Part shown: one piece after another, positions 15,771-24,576 of the stretch
Numbering within the stretch: the first letter of the stretch is position 1
Layout: every line of letters begins with the position of its first letter
From: Acidobacteriota bacterium
GTDB lineage: Bacteria; Acidobacteriota; CAIWXX01
Direction of reading: 5' to 3'
DNA length: 34,370 bases
NCBI GenBank assembly: GCA_016191015.1
Contig: JACPPM010000207.1
Coordinates: forward strand, 1 to 34,370
Program-made: the position numbers and the translations under genes
The notes under the pieces: model-generated
Database searches by the model: none
What the model was told of the DNA's origin: nothing
What the model saw: the letters and a program-made list of their open reading frames with translations, nothing else

Positions 15771-17325
15771 CCAGCCTCGGCGTGTACGAGATCGCGTTCG
15801 AGACTCCATAGACGTCCTCCCAGATGTAGAGCGGCACCCAAGGGAGGTCTCGCATGACGAGGATCATCGCGTCCTGCAAGAGTTTCAGCCGCTCCTTCGA
15901 ATCGAACGTGCTCAGAGACTCCTCCACCAGTCGGTCCACCTCCTTGTTCGAGTAGCCGGTCCCGTTGTTGACGCCGAGCAATCGCTGCGGCTCAAACGTA
16001 TGGAGCGCGTACTCGAACACCTCGCTTGCGTCGCCGCTGCTGCAAGCCCATCCGAGGAAGTACATGCTGGTGTCGTTCTGGCTGGCCGGATCGCCGGTTC
16101 TGCTGTAAATCTTCTTGAAGAAATCCTCCTTGGGGACCAGATTCAGAGTCGCGCGGACACCAAAGCGCGCAAGGTCCTTTTGGAGAAACTCGCCGACAGC
16201 CTTCCTGCTCGGCATCATGTCCAGTGTTACCCCAAAGCCGCCCGCGAATCCAGCCTCAGTCAGAAGCTCCCGCGCCCTTTCGCGGTCCGTTGCCGGCCGC
16301 TTGATCGTGCTGCTGTAACCGAAGATGTTGGGCGAGACAAGCTGAGATGCCTGGTAGGCGTGTCCATCGAAGACAGCATCGATCAGCCCGGCCGTGTCGA
16401 TGCCATAAAGGAACGCCTGGCGGACCCGCACGTCACGGAAAGGGTTTTCCGGTTGATCCACATACGGGGTCTTCATCCGGCCGCAGTCGAAGGCCAGGTA
16501 GAAAACGTGGAGCGCCGGCTGGAAGTAGGCGCGGTAGTTGACTGGAGGATCTCTTCTGACCGGTATCATCCACGCGATGTCCGCCTGACCGGCTTCGAGC
16601 ATCTCGACTCGCCTGTCCGGGGACGGCACAGGCATGAATACCATTTCGTCGAATCCGGGTCGTCCACGCCAGTAGTCATCGAAGGCGCGCAGCTTGATGT
16701 ATTCCCCCGGCTTTCGCTCGACGAACTTGAACGGACCCGTTCCAACAGGCTTCTCCACGAAGGCCTGTGCGCCCTGCTCCCGAACATACCGCGCGGGTAT
16801 GATCGAGATCGCTCCGAGATTGGCAACAACGCCGTACGGCTTGCTGAGCTTGATGTCGACTGTGTAGTCATCGACGACGTCGACCCGGTCCACGGCGTTG
16901 ATGAGGTTCACAAACCCCGACTCCGGCCAATTGAGCACTCGCTCGTAAGAGAACTTCACGTCGACCGACCTCATCTCCTCGCCATTGTGAAACATGACAC
17001 CACGGCGCAGATGGACCCGCCATGTCAGGTCATCAGGCGTCTCCCAGTGCGACGCCAGCCCAGGGATTACCTTCAGATTCGAATCCTGCATCACCAGCGT
17101 CTCGAAGACGTTCTCGATCACGGACAAAGTCGTTGTCTCGTACAGTCTATGCGGGTCCATGCTGTAGATGTCGGAGTCCAGCGCCACGCGCAATGTGTGC
17201 TTCGACGACGCCTCCTGCGACGGGATCGATGTCCGCCCGCACCCTCCTGAGAAGAGGCAGGCGGCCATCGGCAGGAACAGCCCCACCGCCAGCCTCGCAG
17301 TCTGTCCCGCTGCCCCGAACCACAT
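15730..17325 (-). CDS. Family 5 extracellular substrate-binding lipoprotein
   Basis: This second DppA/OppA-class binding protein is 531 residues long and similar in layout to the one downstream but clearly diverged. The ATG at 17325 gives a compact lipoprotein signal ending SGGC (Cys29). A GTG at 17364 in the same frame is the alternative. The class motifs are LTWRVHLRRGVMFHNGEEMRS and VRQAFLYGID. Its end overlaps the start of the next binding protein by about 40 bases, so the two are likely coupled in translation. Two different binding proteins without permease genes suggest that they share a transporter elsewhere or serve as sensors. Confidence 0.9.
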   Translation of the reverse strand: MWFGAAGQTARLAVGLFLPMAACLFSGGCGRTSIPSQEASSKHTLRVALDSDIYSMDPHRLYETTTLSVIENVFETLVMQDSNLKVIPGLASHWETPDDLTWRVHLRRGVMFHNGEEMRSVDVKFSYERVLNWPESGFVNLINAVDRVDVVDDYTVDIKLSKPYGVVANLGAISIIPARYVREQGAQAFVEKPVGTGPFKFVERKPGEYIKLRAFDDYWRGRPGFDEMVFMPVPSPDRRVEMLEAGQADIAWMIPVRRDPPVNYRAYFQPALHVFYLAFDCGRMKTPYVDQPENPFRDVRVRQAFLYGIDTAGLIDAVFDGHAYQASQLVSPNIFGYSSTIKRPATDRERARELLTEAGFAGGFGVTLDMMPSRKAVGEFLQKDLARFGVRATLNLVPKEDFFKKIYSRTGDPASQNDTSMYFLGWACSSGDASEVFEYALHTFEPQRLLGVNNGTGYSNKEVDRLVEESLSTFDSKERLKLLQDAMILVMRDLPWVPLYIWEDVYGVSNAISYTPRLDDHILGFDARPRS

Positions 17326-17496
17326 GCAGGTCACACCCCATCCGCCGTGCCGCAGTAGACTCACCGCCCGGCGTTCGATCTCTGGACTACCTTCCCAATT
17401 ATCCGATTACGTTGACTATACCACCGGCAAGATGGTGGGACAAGACCAGGTCTCTGCCACGAAAGCAGCGGCGTAACCGCGGCTTTCGATCCGCGC

Positions 17497-18267
17497 TCAT
17501 CCTATCTCGCAGCCCCGAAGCACTGCCCACAGGATGCAGCACTGGCCGGTTATGTATGTCAGCCAGACGACCTCGGAAACATAGGGCCAGTTCCTCTTTC
17601 GGAAAATGTGATTGCCGAGGAGCAGGTCGGAGATGAGAAAGAGGAGTGCCCCTGCCGCGAGAAGGCGGAACCGATGCTGCGAGAAGGCGACCGCAGTCGC
17701 GACCGCAACCATGCTTGCCACAAGGACCGTATAGAGCGCCGCTCCGACCGAGAGCGTGCGAGGTGCGTTGGGATTCCGGACGCACGCTCCCCAGAGCATG
17801 AATCCGAGGATGGCCCAGGCCAGGAGCGACCCGAGGAGCATCGGCCGATCGATGTCACCGGCCAGCCGCCACACTCCGAGATAAGCGGTGATGTAGAGGG
17901 CATGGACGAGGCCGAATGCGACGATTCCGCCGATCAGGCGATTTGGCACCTGGATCATCCCGGCCATAATCAGATCAGCGATGAACGAGATGCTCATACC
18001 GGTTGCGAGCAGGACGACAGCAAGGGAGAGGGGCGTGCCGCGTGCGGAGAAGATCCAAAAGAGCCACGAAATCACAGCTAGCTGCGCCGATGTGCTGCGT
18101 TGAAGCCACGGGATGGCCCGGCTGGTCCGGTCGGCGCTTGTCTTGCCGAACACGATGGCCGCGATATTCGAAAGTGCGAAGATTGCCGTGAGGGCCTGGA
18201 GCAGGCGGACTACTCCGAATCCCAGAATCGAATCGTCCGATATCATCATGATGGGCTGATTATGCAT
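17497..18267 (-). CDS. YhhN family membrane protein (lysoplasmalogenase-like)
   Basis: This hydrophobic protein of 256 residues with about eight membrane segments belongs to the YhhN/TMEM86 family, whose animal members cleave the vinyl-ether bond of lysoplasmalogens. The family motifs are SFIADL (Asp98), FGLVHALYI (His122), GALLFLISDLLLG (Asp214) and YITGQCCI near the end. ATG at 18267 is preferred because it leads into the first helix; 18288 and 18249 are possible and none has a strong ribosome binding site. It is transcribed in the same direction as the binding-protein genes, about 170 bases upstream of them, and divergently from the DJ-1 gene. Its substrate in this bacterium is not known. 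Confidence 0.82.
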   Translation of the reverse strand: MHNQPIMMISDDSILGFGVVRLLQALTAIFALSNIAAIVFGKTSADRTSRAIPWLQRSTSAQLAVISWLFWIFSARGTPLSLAVVLLATGMSISFIADLIMAGMIQVPNRLIGGIVAFGLVHALYITAYLGVWRLAGDIDRPMLLGSLLAWAILGFMLWGACVRNPNAPRTLSVGAALYTVLVASMVAVATAVAFSQHRFRLLAAGALLFLISDLLLGNHIFRKRNWPYVSEVVWLTYITGQCCILWAVLRGCEIG

Positions 18268-18338
18268 GAACGGCCGAGTGCACGCCATCGGAGCTCGAGG
18301 CAATCTGCCGCGGCTCGCTTTCCAGGATTTCCGAGACA

Positions 18339-18344
18339 TATAAT
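18339..18344 (+). promoter_or_regulatory. Consensus -10 box of the DJ-1 gene
   Basis: TATAAT is a perfect match. It would start transcription near 18351, giving a 23-base leader that carries the GGAGG site at 18364-18368. No convincing -35 lies at the right distance. Confidence 0.55.
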
Positions 18345-18373
18345 TGTCATGGAATCATTCTGCGGAGGACAAG

Positions 18374-18913
18374 ATGAATGATATCGATTTGAAGGGCAAG
18401 AAGGTCCTGATGGTTATCGCCCCCGAGCAGTTTCGGGATGAGGAGCTGTTCGACCCGAAGTCCGTGCTGGAAGGGTATGGCGCGGCGGTCACCGTGGCGT
18501 GCAAACGACACGGCAGTGCCGTGGGCATGCTCGGCAAGAGCTACACCCCGGAGAAGCTCCTGGGAGAAGTCAGCGGGCGCGAATACGATTCAGTGCTGGT
18601 CGTGGGCGGAATGGGCTCTCCCGAGCATCTGTGGCAGGATGAGGCGCTGCACAAGATTCTGCAGGACGCCGCTCGGGCGAACCGAATCGTCGGCGGGATC
18701 TGTCTGTCGGGGGCGGTCCTGGCAAAAGCCGGCGTGCTCGAGGGCAAGGATGCCACAGTGTACAAGACGACCGAGTCGGTGGCTGAGCTCCGACGCGGGG
18801 GCGCCCGCCTTGTCGACAAGGACGTGGTGGTCTCAGGCAAGACAGTAACAGCCAACGGGCCGGCGGCGGCGAAGGAGTTCGGTGAGGAGGTGGCCAAGCT
18901 GCTTCACGGATAG
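18374..18913 (+). CDS. DJ-1/PfpI family protein
   Basis: This 179-residue protein has the flavodoxin-like DJ-1/PfpI fold. The nucleophile is Cys110 in the elbow GGICLSG, supported by an acidic residue in RDEEL (21-25). The start at 18374 is set by GGAGG five bases before the ATG; an in-frame ATG at 18344 lies on the -10 box and is rejected. Family members act as glyoxalases/deglycases, proteases or redox-sensitive chaperones, and sequence alone does not decide among these. It is a single gene, divergent from the YhhN-type gene and convergent with the aminotransferase. Its stop is directly followed by one arm of a perfect inverted repeat. Confidence 0.9.
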   Translation: MNDIDLKGKKVLMVIAPEQFRDEELFDPKSVLEGYGAAVTVACKRHGSAVGMLGKSYTPEKLLGEVSGREYDSVLVVGGMGSPEHLWQDEALHKILQDAARANRIVGGICLSGAVLAKAGVLEGKDATVYKTTESVAELRRGGARLVDKDVVVSGKTVTANGPAAAKEFGEEVAKLLHG

Positions 18914-19079
18914 AGTTCCAAGTTCAAAGTTCAAAGTTCAAAGCTGCGAAGCCGGACCGTCCGGCGACCGATGGGACCTCCTTGACGCCGCACCGATCGG
19001 ATATGCGTGGCCAGAGCCCACGTAACTCTCTCAAGCCGACATTGGTGCTTCTTGAACTTTGAACTTTGAACTTGGAACT
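18914..19079. repeat. Perfect 28-bp inverted repeat between converging stop codons
   Basis: The arm at 18914-18941, built of TTCAAAG words, is the exact reverse complement of 19052-19079. The first arm begins at the base after the DJ-1 stop and the second ends at the base before the aminotransferase stop codon. The 110-base centre shows no gene. A bidirectional terminator or transcript-end structure is plausible. Confidence 0.85.
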
Positions 19080-20405
19080 TCAGCATGCCTTGAGGCCGGC
19101 TTCCATGATCGCGAGTCCCTCTTCCAGCTCATCGTCGGCGATGGCCAGCGGCATGAGAGTTCTGATCACGTTGCCGTAGGTCCCGGCCGTGATCGTGATC
19201 AAGCCGTGCTCATAGCAGAAGCGCGTGAAGGCACCCGCTGCGTGCTTCGCAGGTTTCTTCGATTGTCTGTCTTCGACGAGCTCGAGCGCCGCCATAGGGC
19301 CGACCCCGCGGGCGTCACCGACGATGTTGTACTTGTCCTTGAAGATGGCGAAACGAGCGCGGACGACCTGACCGATGCGCCGGCCGCGTTCCAGCATCCC
19401 GCCCTCGAGGGCGTCGAGAACCGCGAGAGCCGCGGCGCAGGCCACGGGGTTCCCGCCAAACGTGCCCCCGATTCCGCCCTCCTTAGCGGCGTCCATGACT
19501 TCAGTGCGACCTGTGATTGCCGACAGGGGCAGACCGTTTGCGATGGATTTGGCACTGATTGTGATGTCGGGTTCCAGACCCAGAGACGGGGAGGCGAACA
19601 TCTCGCCGGTGCGGCCGCATCCACACTGAACCTCATCGGCGATGATAAGGATGCCGTGTTCGCGGCAGATGCGCTGCATCCTCGGAAAGAACTCCGGCGG
19701 CGGCACGACGAATCCGCCTTCTCCCAGGATCGGCTCGATGATCACCGCCGCGACTTTGTCCGCCTCGACATATCGTTTGAAGAAGTCGATCATGGCATCG
19801 GCGCACCGGATTCCGCAGTCGGGAAGCGTCGCCCCGTAGGGGCACCTGTAGCAATAGGGATAGGGGATTCGGTAGGTTTCCGGAGCGAATGGGCCGAACC
19901 CTTCCTTGTAAGGGGCCACCTTGCTGGTGAGGCTCATCGCCAGCAGTGTGCGTCCGTGGAAGGCATCGACGAAGCAGATGATGCCGGGCCGTCCGGTGAA
20001 GACGCGGGCGAGTTTCACCGCGTTCTCGACTGCTTCGGCGCCGCTGTTCGCAAAGAAGGTTTTCTTCGGGTAATTGCCGGGCGCCAGCGCGTTCATCCGT
20101 TCTGCCAGCACGACATAGGGCTCGTGCTGCGTCACGTGAAAGCAGGTGTGGAAGAACTTCTGGGTCTGAGCTCCTGCGGCTGCCACCACCGCCGGGTGTG
20201 AGTAGCCGACGTTGACGCATCCGATCCCGCCCGCGAAATCGATATAGACGTTCCCATCCACGTCCTCGATAAGTGCTCCCTGGCTGCGTGCCGTGAATAT
20301 AGGGGTGGTGTTGAAAACGCCGCGTGGGACCGCTTGTCTACGCCTTTCGAGAAGCGCCTGCGAGTTTGGCCCCGGCACCTCGGTTCGGAGCAAGACCTTT
20401 CCCAT
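19080..20405 (-). CDS. gabT: Class III aminotransferase, 4-aminobutyrate type
   Basis: This 441-residue PLP enzyme of the GABA/acetylornithine aminotransferase group transfers an amino group from an omega-amino acid to a keto acid. PLP contacts are SGAEA (121-125), Asp247 in IIADEVQ and the Schiff-base Lys276 in SAKSIANGLP. The start at 20405 has GGAGG five bases upstream. Residues 184-201 carry four cysteines (PYCYRCPYGATLPDCGIRC), a cluster seen in a subset of related aminotransferases that may bind metal. The gene begins inside the end of uvrA with a 68-base overlap in another frame. It is the last gene of the long minus-strand cluster. The exact substrate (GABA, lysine-derived or other) is not certain. 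Confidence 0.85.
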   Translation of the reverse strand: MGKVLLRTEVPGPNSQALLERRRQAVPRGVFNTTPIFTARSQGALIEDVDGNVYIDFAGGIGCVNVGYSHPAVVAAAGAQTQKFFHTCFHVTQHEPYVVLAERMNALAPGNYPKKTFFANSGAEAVENAVKLARVFTGRPGIICFVDAFHGRTLLAMSLTSKVAPYKEGFGPFAPETYRIPYPYCYRCPYGATLPDCGIRCADAMIDFFKRYVEADKVAAVIIEPILGEGGFVVPPPEFFPRMQRICREHGILIIADEVQCGCGRTGEMFASPSLGLEPDITISAKSIANGLPLSAITGRTEVMDAAKEGGIGGTFGGNPVACAAALAVLDALEGGMLERGRRIGQVVRARFAIFKDKYNIVGDARGVGPMAALELVEDRQSKKPAKHAAGAFTRFCYEHGLITITAGTYGNVIRTLMPLAIADDELEEGLAIMEAGLKAC

Positions 20406-23181
20406 TGAAACCTCCATTGGCGGCACTGATCGATCGTCTGAGAAACCTGGCCGTGTGCGATTCGGGCAGCTTGCCGGCCGAGTAGTGGCGGAGCATGTCC
20501 TCGGGGCGGCCCTGATACAGCACCCGCCCGCCGGCCGCACCTCCCTCGGGTCCGAGATCGATGATCCAGTCCGCCTGCTTGATGATCTCCAGATTGTGCT
20601 CGATGACGACCACCGTATGCTTGTGGCGGATCAAATGATCAAAACTGGCGACGAGCTTCGAAATGTCCTCGAAATGCAGACCCGTCGTCGGTTCATCAAA
20701 CAGAAACAGCGCCTCGGCCTGCGACCCCTGGGAGAGATAGTAGGCGAGCTTTATCCGCTGTGCCTCGCCGCCGCTGAGCGTGCTCAGCGGCTGGCCGATC
20801 CTCAGGTATCCGAGCCCCACCTTGTCGAGATACACCATGCGGTTCGTGATCTGTCCATGCTCGGCGAAGAACTGGATCGCCTGGCGGACCGTCATGTTCA
20901 GGATGTCACTGACGTTCTTCCCTTTGTACTGGATCTCCAGCACTTGCGGCTTGTACCGATGCCCCTGGCAGTTCTCGCAGGTGAGGTAGACGTCCGAGAG
21001 AAACTGCATCTCAACCCGGATGTACCCGGATCCTTCGCAGGTCGGGCATCGCCCGGCGCCCATGTTGAACGAAAAGAACGAGGGGGTCGCGGCGATGCGC
21101 CGGGCTGCAGGGGTGGAGGCGAGCAGTATGCGGATCTGATCGAAAAACCCGATATAGGTCGCCGGGTTGGCGCGCGGGGACTTGGCCACCGCGGACTGGT
21201 CCACGAGCACGACATCGAACACGGCGCCCATGTTGTCGACCTTCTCCCAGCAGATTTCCCGGGGCGGCTTGCCGCTCACGTGGGCGTTCGCTGCCTCATG
21301 GATGCAGTCGTACAGGAGAGTGCTCTTGCCCGAGCCGGAGACTCCGGTGATCGCGGTGACGACTCTGAGTGGAATTTCGACTCGCACCGATTTCAGGTTG
21401 TGTTTCACGACGCCGCGAAACCTCAGAAACCCGTGCGGCTCCCGGCGGCGATCCGGCTGCGGAATTCGCAGCCGCCCTGAAAGGTATCCGCCGGTCGAAG
21501 ATTCCTTGCATTCCAGGAGCTCGCTGACGGGGCCGGAGAACATGATCCGTCCTCCTTGATCTCCGGCTCCGGGCCCGAGATCCACGACATGGTCCGCTGC
21601 CATGATCATCTCCGGATCATGTTCGACGACGAGCACGGTGTTGCCGAAGGAGACGAGCCGGCGCAGGATCTGGATCAGCCGGTGGGTGTCACGCGGGTGC
21701 AGTCCGATGCTGGGCTCGTCGAGGATGTAGAGCACGCCGGAGAGGGCGGCTCCGACCGAGCTGGCCAGGTGGATGCGCTGCGCCTCGCCACCGCTCAGGG
21801 TGAAGGTGAGACGGTCGAGAGTGAGGTACTCGAGTCCGACCTCGCGCAGGTAGCGGAGCCTCTTAACGACCTCCTCGACGACCTTCGCCGAAATCGCCGA
21901 CTCCTCGGGTGTCAGCTCGAGTCCCTCGAGAAACGGCAGGCATGCATCCACGGTCATCGCGCAGAGGTCGCCGAGGCTGCGACCCCCGACCAGGACCTTG
22001 AGGGCGCCCGGCTTCAGGCGCTGCCCGGCACAGGCACCGCACTGTCGATAGGATCTATAGCGGCTCAAGAGCACACGCACGTGGACCTTGTATTTCTTGG
22101 TCTCGAGCCACTCGAAAAGCTTCATGACGCCGGGGAAATCGACATCTCCCTCCCAGAGCAGCTTCTGAGTCTCCATAGGAAGGCTGGCGTACGGAACGGT
22201 GACTGGGATCTTGCGCGCCTTCGCCATCTGCACGAACTCTTCGAAGTGATCGGAGAGCGACGCGAGACGAAGAGGATCTATGGCACCGTCACGAATCGAC
22301 TTGCTCCGGTCCGGAATCACGAGCGCGGGGTCGATCTCGATGATGTTTCCGAAGCCGTGGCATCGTGGGCAGGCCCCGCGCGGGCTATTGAACGAAAAGA
22401 GATGGACGTCGGGACGATCGTATTCGATTCCACACTTCGTGCACTCGAACCGCTCGGAGTACACCCATGCTCGATCGCTCGTCAGCACCCTCATCCGTCC
22501 CGACCCCTCGCGCAGAGCCGATTCGATCGAATCGACCGCGCGCTCCCGCTCCTCGGCAGTGACCTCCACCCGATCCACGAGGACCGTCAACTCCCCTTCC
22601 GTTGCCCCCTGCAGCTCTTCGAGCGGCACGGCCCGACCATCGGTCCACGCCTTGCGAAATCCCCGCTTGAGGAGATCGCTCCGATGACGGTGGAATTCGG
22701 CTTCGTCCTCGCACCTCTGGTCGAATACGATTGCCCCGATCTGTCCCGATACCTTGTCGAGCAGATCCTGAAAGATCGTGTCAATGGAATCCGCTTTGAC
22801 TCGCTCCCCGCACTTTTCGCAGTGCACCCGCCCCGCGCGCGAGTAGAACAGGCGCAGGTAGTCGTGGATCTCCGTGACCGTGGCTACCGTGGACCTCGGA
22901 TTGCGCGACGGCGCCTTCTGCTGAATCGCGATCGTCGGCGAGATGTTCGTGATCGAGTCGACGTCGGGCTTGTCCATCCGTTCCAGGAACTGTCTCGCGT
23001 AGGCAGACAGGGTCTCGACATACCGCCTCTGCCCCTCGGCATAGAGAGTGTCAAATGCGAGACTCGACTTCCCCGACCCGCTGACACCCGTGACCACGAC
23101 AAGGCTGCACGCCGGAATCTCAAGAGTGAGGTTCTTGAGATTATGTTCCCGTGCCCCCGTGATTCGAATGTTCGTGCGCAT
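20338..23181 (-). CDS. uvrA: Excinuclease ABC subunit A
   Basis: This 947-residue DNA-damage recognition ATPase of nucleotide excision repair acts with UvrB and UvrC. It has two ABC ATPase modules: GVSGSGKSS at 32-40 and a second GVSGSGKST, with two signatures (TLSGGEAQRI) and two Walker B motifs (ILDEPSIGLHP, LFDEPTTGLHF). Zinc-finger cysteines CTKC...CPRC and CPTC...CENC are intact. About 140 residues between the first ATPase half and the first zinc finger hold the UvrB-binding domain, so this is UvrA1 and not UvrA2. The start at 23181 (MRTNIRITGAREHNLKN) matches the family. A TTG at 23223 with GGAGG seven bases upstream, just after the methyltransferase stop, could add a 14-residue tail. 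The 3' end overlaps the aminotransferase gene by 68 bases. Confidence 0.97.
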   Translation of the reverse strand: MRTNIRITGAREHNLKNLTLEIPACSLVVVTGVSGSGKSSLAFDTLYAEGQRRYVETLSAYARQFLERMDKPDVDSITNISPTIAIQQKAPSRNPRSTVATVTEIHDYLRLFYSRAGRVHCEKCGERVKADSIDTIFQDLLDKVSGQIGAIVFDQRCEDEAEFHRHRSDLLKRGFRKAWTDGRAVPLEELQGATEGELTVLVDRVEVTAEERERAVDSIESALREGSGRMRVLTSDRAWVYSERFECTKCGIEYDRPDVHLFSFNSPRGACPRCHGFGNIIEIDPALVIPDRSKSIRDGAIDPLRLASLSDHFEEFVQMAKARKIPVTVPYASLPMETQKLLWEGDVDFPGVMKLFEWLETKKYKVHVRVLLSRYRSYRQCGACAGQRLKPGALKVLVGGRSLGDLCAMTVDACLPFLEGLELTPEESAISAKVVEEVVKRLRYLREVGLEYLTLDRLTFTLSGGEAQRIHLASSVGAALSGVLYILDEPSIGLHPRDTHRLIQILRRLVSFGNTVLVVEHDPEMIMAADHVVDLGPGAGDQGGRIMFSGPVSELLECKESSTGGYLSGRLRIPQPDRRREPHGFLRFRGVVKHNLKSVRVEIPLRVVTAITGVSGSGKSTLLYDCIHEAANAHVSGKPPREICWEKVDNMGAVFDVVLVDQSAVAKSPRANPATYIGFFDQIRILLASTPAARRIAATPSFFSFNMGAGRCPTCEGSGYIRVEMQFLSDVYLTCENCQGHRYKPQVLEIQYKGKNVSDILNMTVRQAIQFFAEHGQITNRMVYLDKVGLGYLRIGQPLSTLSGGEAQRIKLAYYLSQGSQAEALFLFDEPTTGLHFEDISKLVASFDHLIRHKHTVVVIEHNLEIIKQADWIIDLGPEGGAAGGRVLYQGRPEDMLRHYSAGKLPESHTARFLRRSISAANGGFNGKGLAPNRGAGAKLAGASRKA

Positions 23182-23225
23182 CGGCGCTTTCGCCGGAAAG
23201 CCGGCTGAATCCTCGAGTCCCAATC

Positions 23226-24083
23226 TCACGCCTCCGGTACCGCCGGCATTTTTGTCCTCTGGCGTGACGCCTCGTAGAGGACCACCGCGGTGGCGACAGA
23301 AACGTTGAGTGAATCCAGCGTGCCGGCCATGGGGATCGAGACGAGGCGGGTGCATGTCTCCCGCACCAGGTGGCGCAGCCCGTTTTCCTCGCCTCCGACC
23401 ACGACGGCGGTCGGCTGCGTCAGGTCACACTCCAGATAGGAAAGCGGTGCACCGGGGACCATTCCAATTGTCTGGATGCCGCGGTCGTGGAGTGTCCTGA
23501 GGAGCGTGGCGATGTTGACGACACGTGCCATCCGAATGTGATTGACCGCTCCTGCCGAGGCTTTCTCAACGACAGCCGACAGAGGCGCCACGCGTCGCGT
23601 CGGCAGGAACACTCCATCGACTCCCACTGCGGCGGCCGAGCGGAAGATGCTGCCGAGGTTGCGCGGGTCCGTCACCTCATCAACGACCACCAGGAGCGGC
23701 GCATGCACACCTGCTCTCAACAGCGTTTCGGCGTCGTCATAGGAGCGAGTCGCGACCTGGGCGGCCAGTGACTGCGGGCTTCTTCCACCGAAGACACGTC
23801 GAAAGATCGACGGATTCAGCCGGTTGATCGGAATGCGTTTGCTCCGCGCGAGCTCGAGGATCTCTCCGATGCGCGAGTCCCGGCGCCCCATCGAGACAAT
23901 CAACTTCTCGACGCGCTCGGGGACCGTCAACAACGCCTCCTTGATCGGATGATAGCCGACGATGACATTCCCCGCGGGCTCCCTCTCCCGCGGCCTCATC
24001 CCGATCTCCCGATGCTCCCGCCCCTTCTCCCAAACCCGCTCCCCCTGGCCCCGGGGCCCCTGACGCTGACCCTTGCGTTTCAT
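23226..24083 (-). CDS. rlmB: SpoU/TrmH family rRNA 2'-O-methyltransferase (RlmB-like)
   Basis: This 285-residue knotted methyltransferase is probably the enzyme that methylates the ribose of a guanosine in 23S rRNA. An N-terminal substrate-binding domain (about 38-115) is followed by the SpoU core. Motif 1 is DPRNLGSIFRSA (139-150), motif 2 VVGGEENGLR (228-237) and motif 3 IPMAGTLDSLNVSVA (250-264). The first 36 residues are rich in Arg, Lys and Gly and could touch RNA. The ATG at 24083 directly follows the ispF stop, with AAGGGA upstream. RlmB and TrmH-like relatives are hard to separate; the extra N-terminal domain favours RlmB. Confidence 0.88.
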   Translation of the reverse strand: MKRKGQRQGPRGQGERVWEKGREHREIGMRPREREPAGNVIVGYHPIKEALLTVPERVEKLIVSMGRRDSRIGEILELARSKRIPINRLNPSIFRRVFGGRSPQSLAAQVATRSYDDAETLLRAGVHAPLLVVVDEVTDPRNLGSIFRSAAAVGVDGVFLPTRRVAPLSAVVEKASAGAVNHIRMARVVNIATLLRTLHDRGIQTIGMVPGAPLSYLECDLTQPTAVVVGGEENGLRHLVRETCTRLVSIPMAGTLDSLNVSVATAVVLYEASRQRTKMPAVPEA

Positions 24084-24563
24084 TCAGTCCCTTATCAGCA
24101 ACACGGTCACCATCGCGGCGATCGCTTCGCCTCTGCCGATCGCCCCTACCTCTTCGCCGGTCTTGGCTTTCACCCCAACGCTCCCCTCGGGCAGCTCCAA
24201 CATGCCTTCGATGCTCTCCCGAATGGCCGGCTTGAGCGGGCCGAGTCGAGGCCGCTCGGCCATGATTACGCAATCGACATTCGAAATGCGGTACCCCCGG
24301 GCTCGCACCATCTCGAGCGCATGGCGGACGAATCGGCGGCTGTCCGCGCCCGCATTTGCGGGGTCGGTATCGGGAAAGTACGTTCCGATGTCATCGGCAC
24401 CCACAGCGCCCAGAAGAGAATCACAAAGGGCATGAAGGACGCAGTCCGCGTCGGAGTGGCCGGCGAGGCCGAAGGGAGCGGAGACCTTGACTCCTCCGAG
24501 GACGAGCGGGCGGTCCGCCGCGATCCGGTGCAGGTCGTAGCCGATGCCGGTGCGAATCTGCAT
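24084..24563 (-). CDS. ispF: 2-C-methyl-D-erythritol 2,4-cyclodiphosphate synthase
   Basis: This is the MEP pathway enzyme that cyclises CDP-methylerythritol 2-phosphate with loss of CMP. At 159 residues it is exactly the usual length for a single-domain trimer. Zinc ligands are Asp10, His12 (GIGYDLHR) and His44 (GHSDADCVLHALCD). The substrate loop DTDPANAGADS and the C-terminal KAKTGEEVGAIGRGEAIA follow. The start at 24563 is set by the family N-terminus and AAAGG six bases before it. It follows ispD by 13 bases, so the consecutive pathway enzymes are made together though not fused. Confidence 0.97.
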   Translation of the reverse strand: MQIRTGIGYDLHRIAADRPLVLGGVKVSAPFGLAGHSDADCVLHALCDSLLGAVGADDIGTYFPDTDPANAGADSRRFVRHALEMVRARGYRISNVDCVIMAERPRLGPLKPAIRESIEGMLELPEGSVGVKAKTGEEVGAIGRGEAIAAMVTVLLIRD

Positions 24564-24576
24564 CCTCTGCCTTTCT

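Noticed and set aside
15652-17250. Open frame of 532 codons on the plus strand
   Set aside because: It is antisense to the two substrate-binding protein genes and has no recognisable motif or start site.
21556-23208. Open frame of 550 codons on the plus strand
   Set aside because: It is antisense to uvrA, whose motifs are unmistakable; long antisense frames are expected in GC-rich coding DNA.
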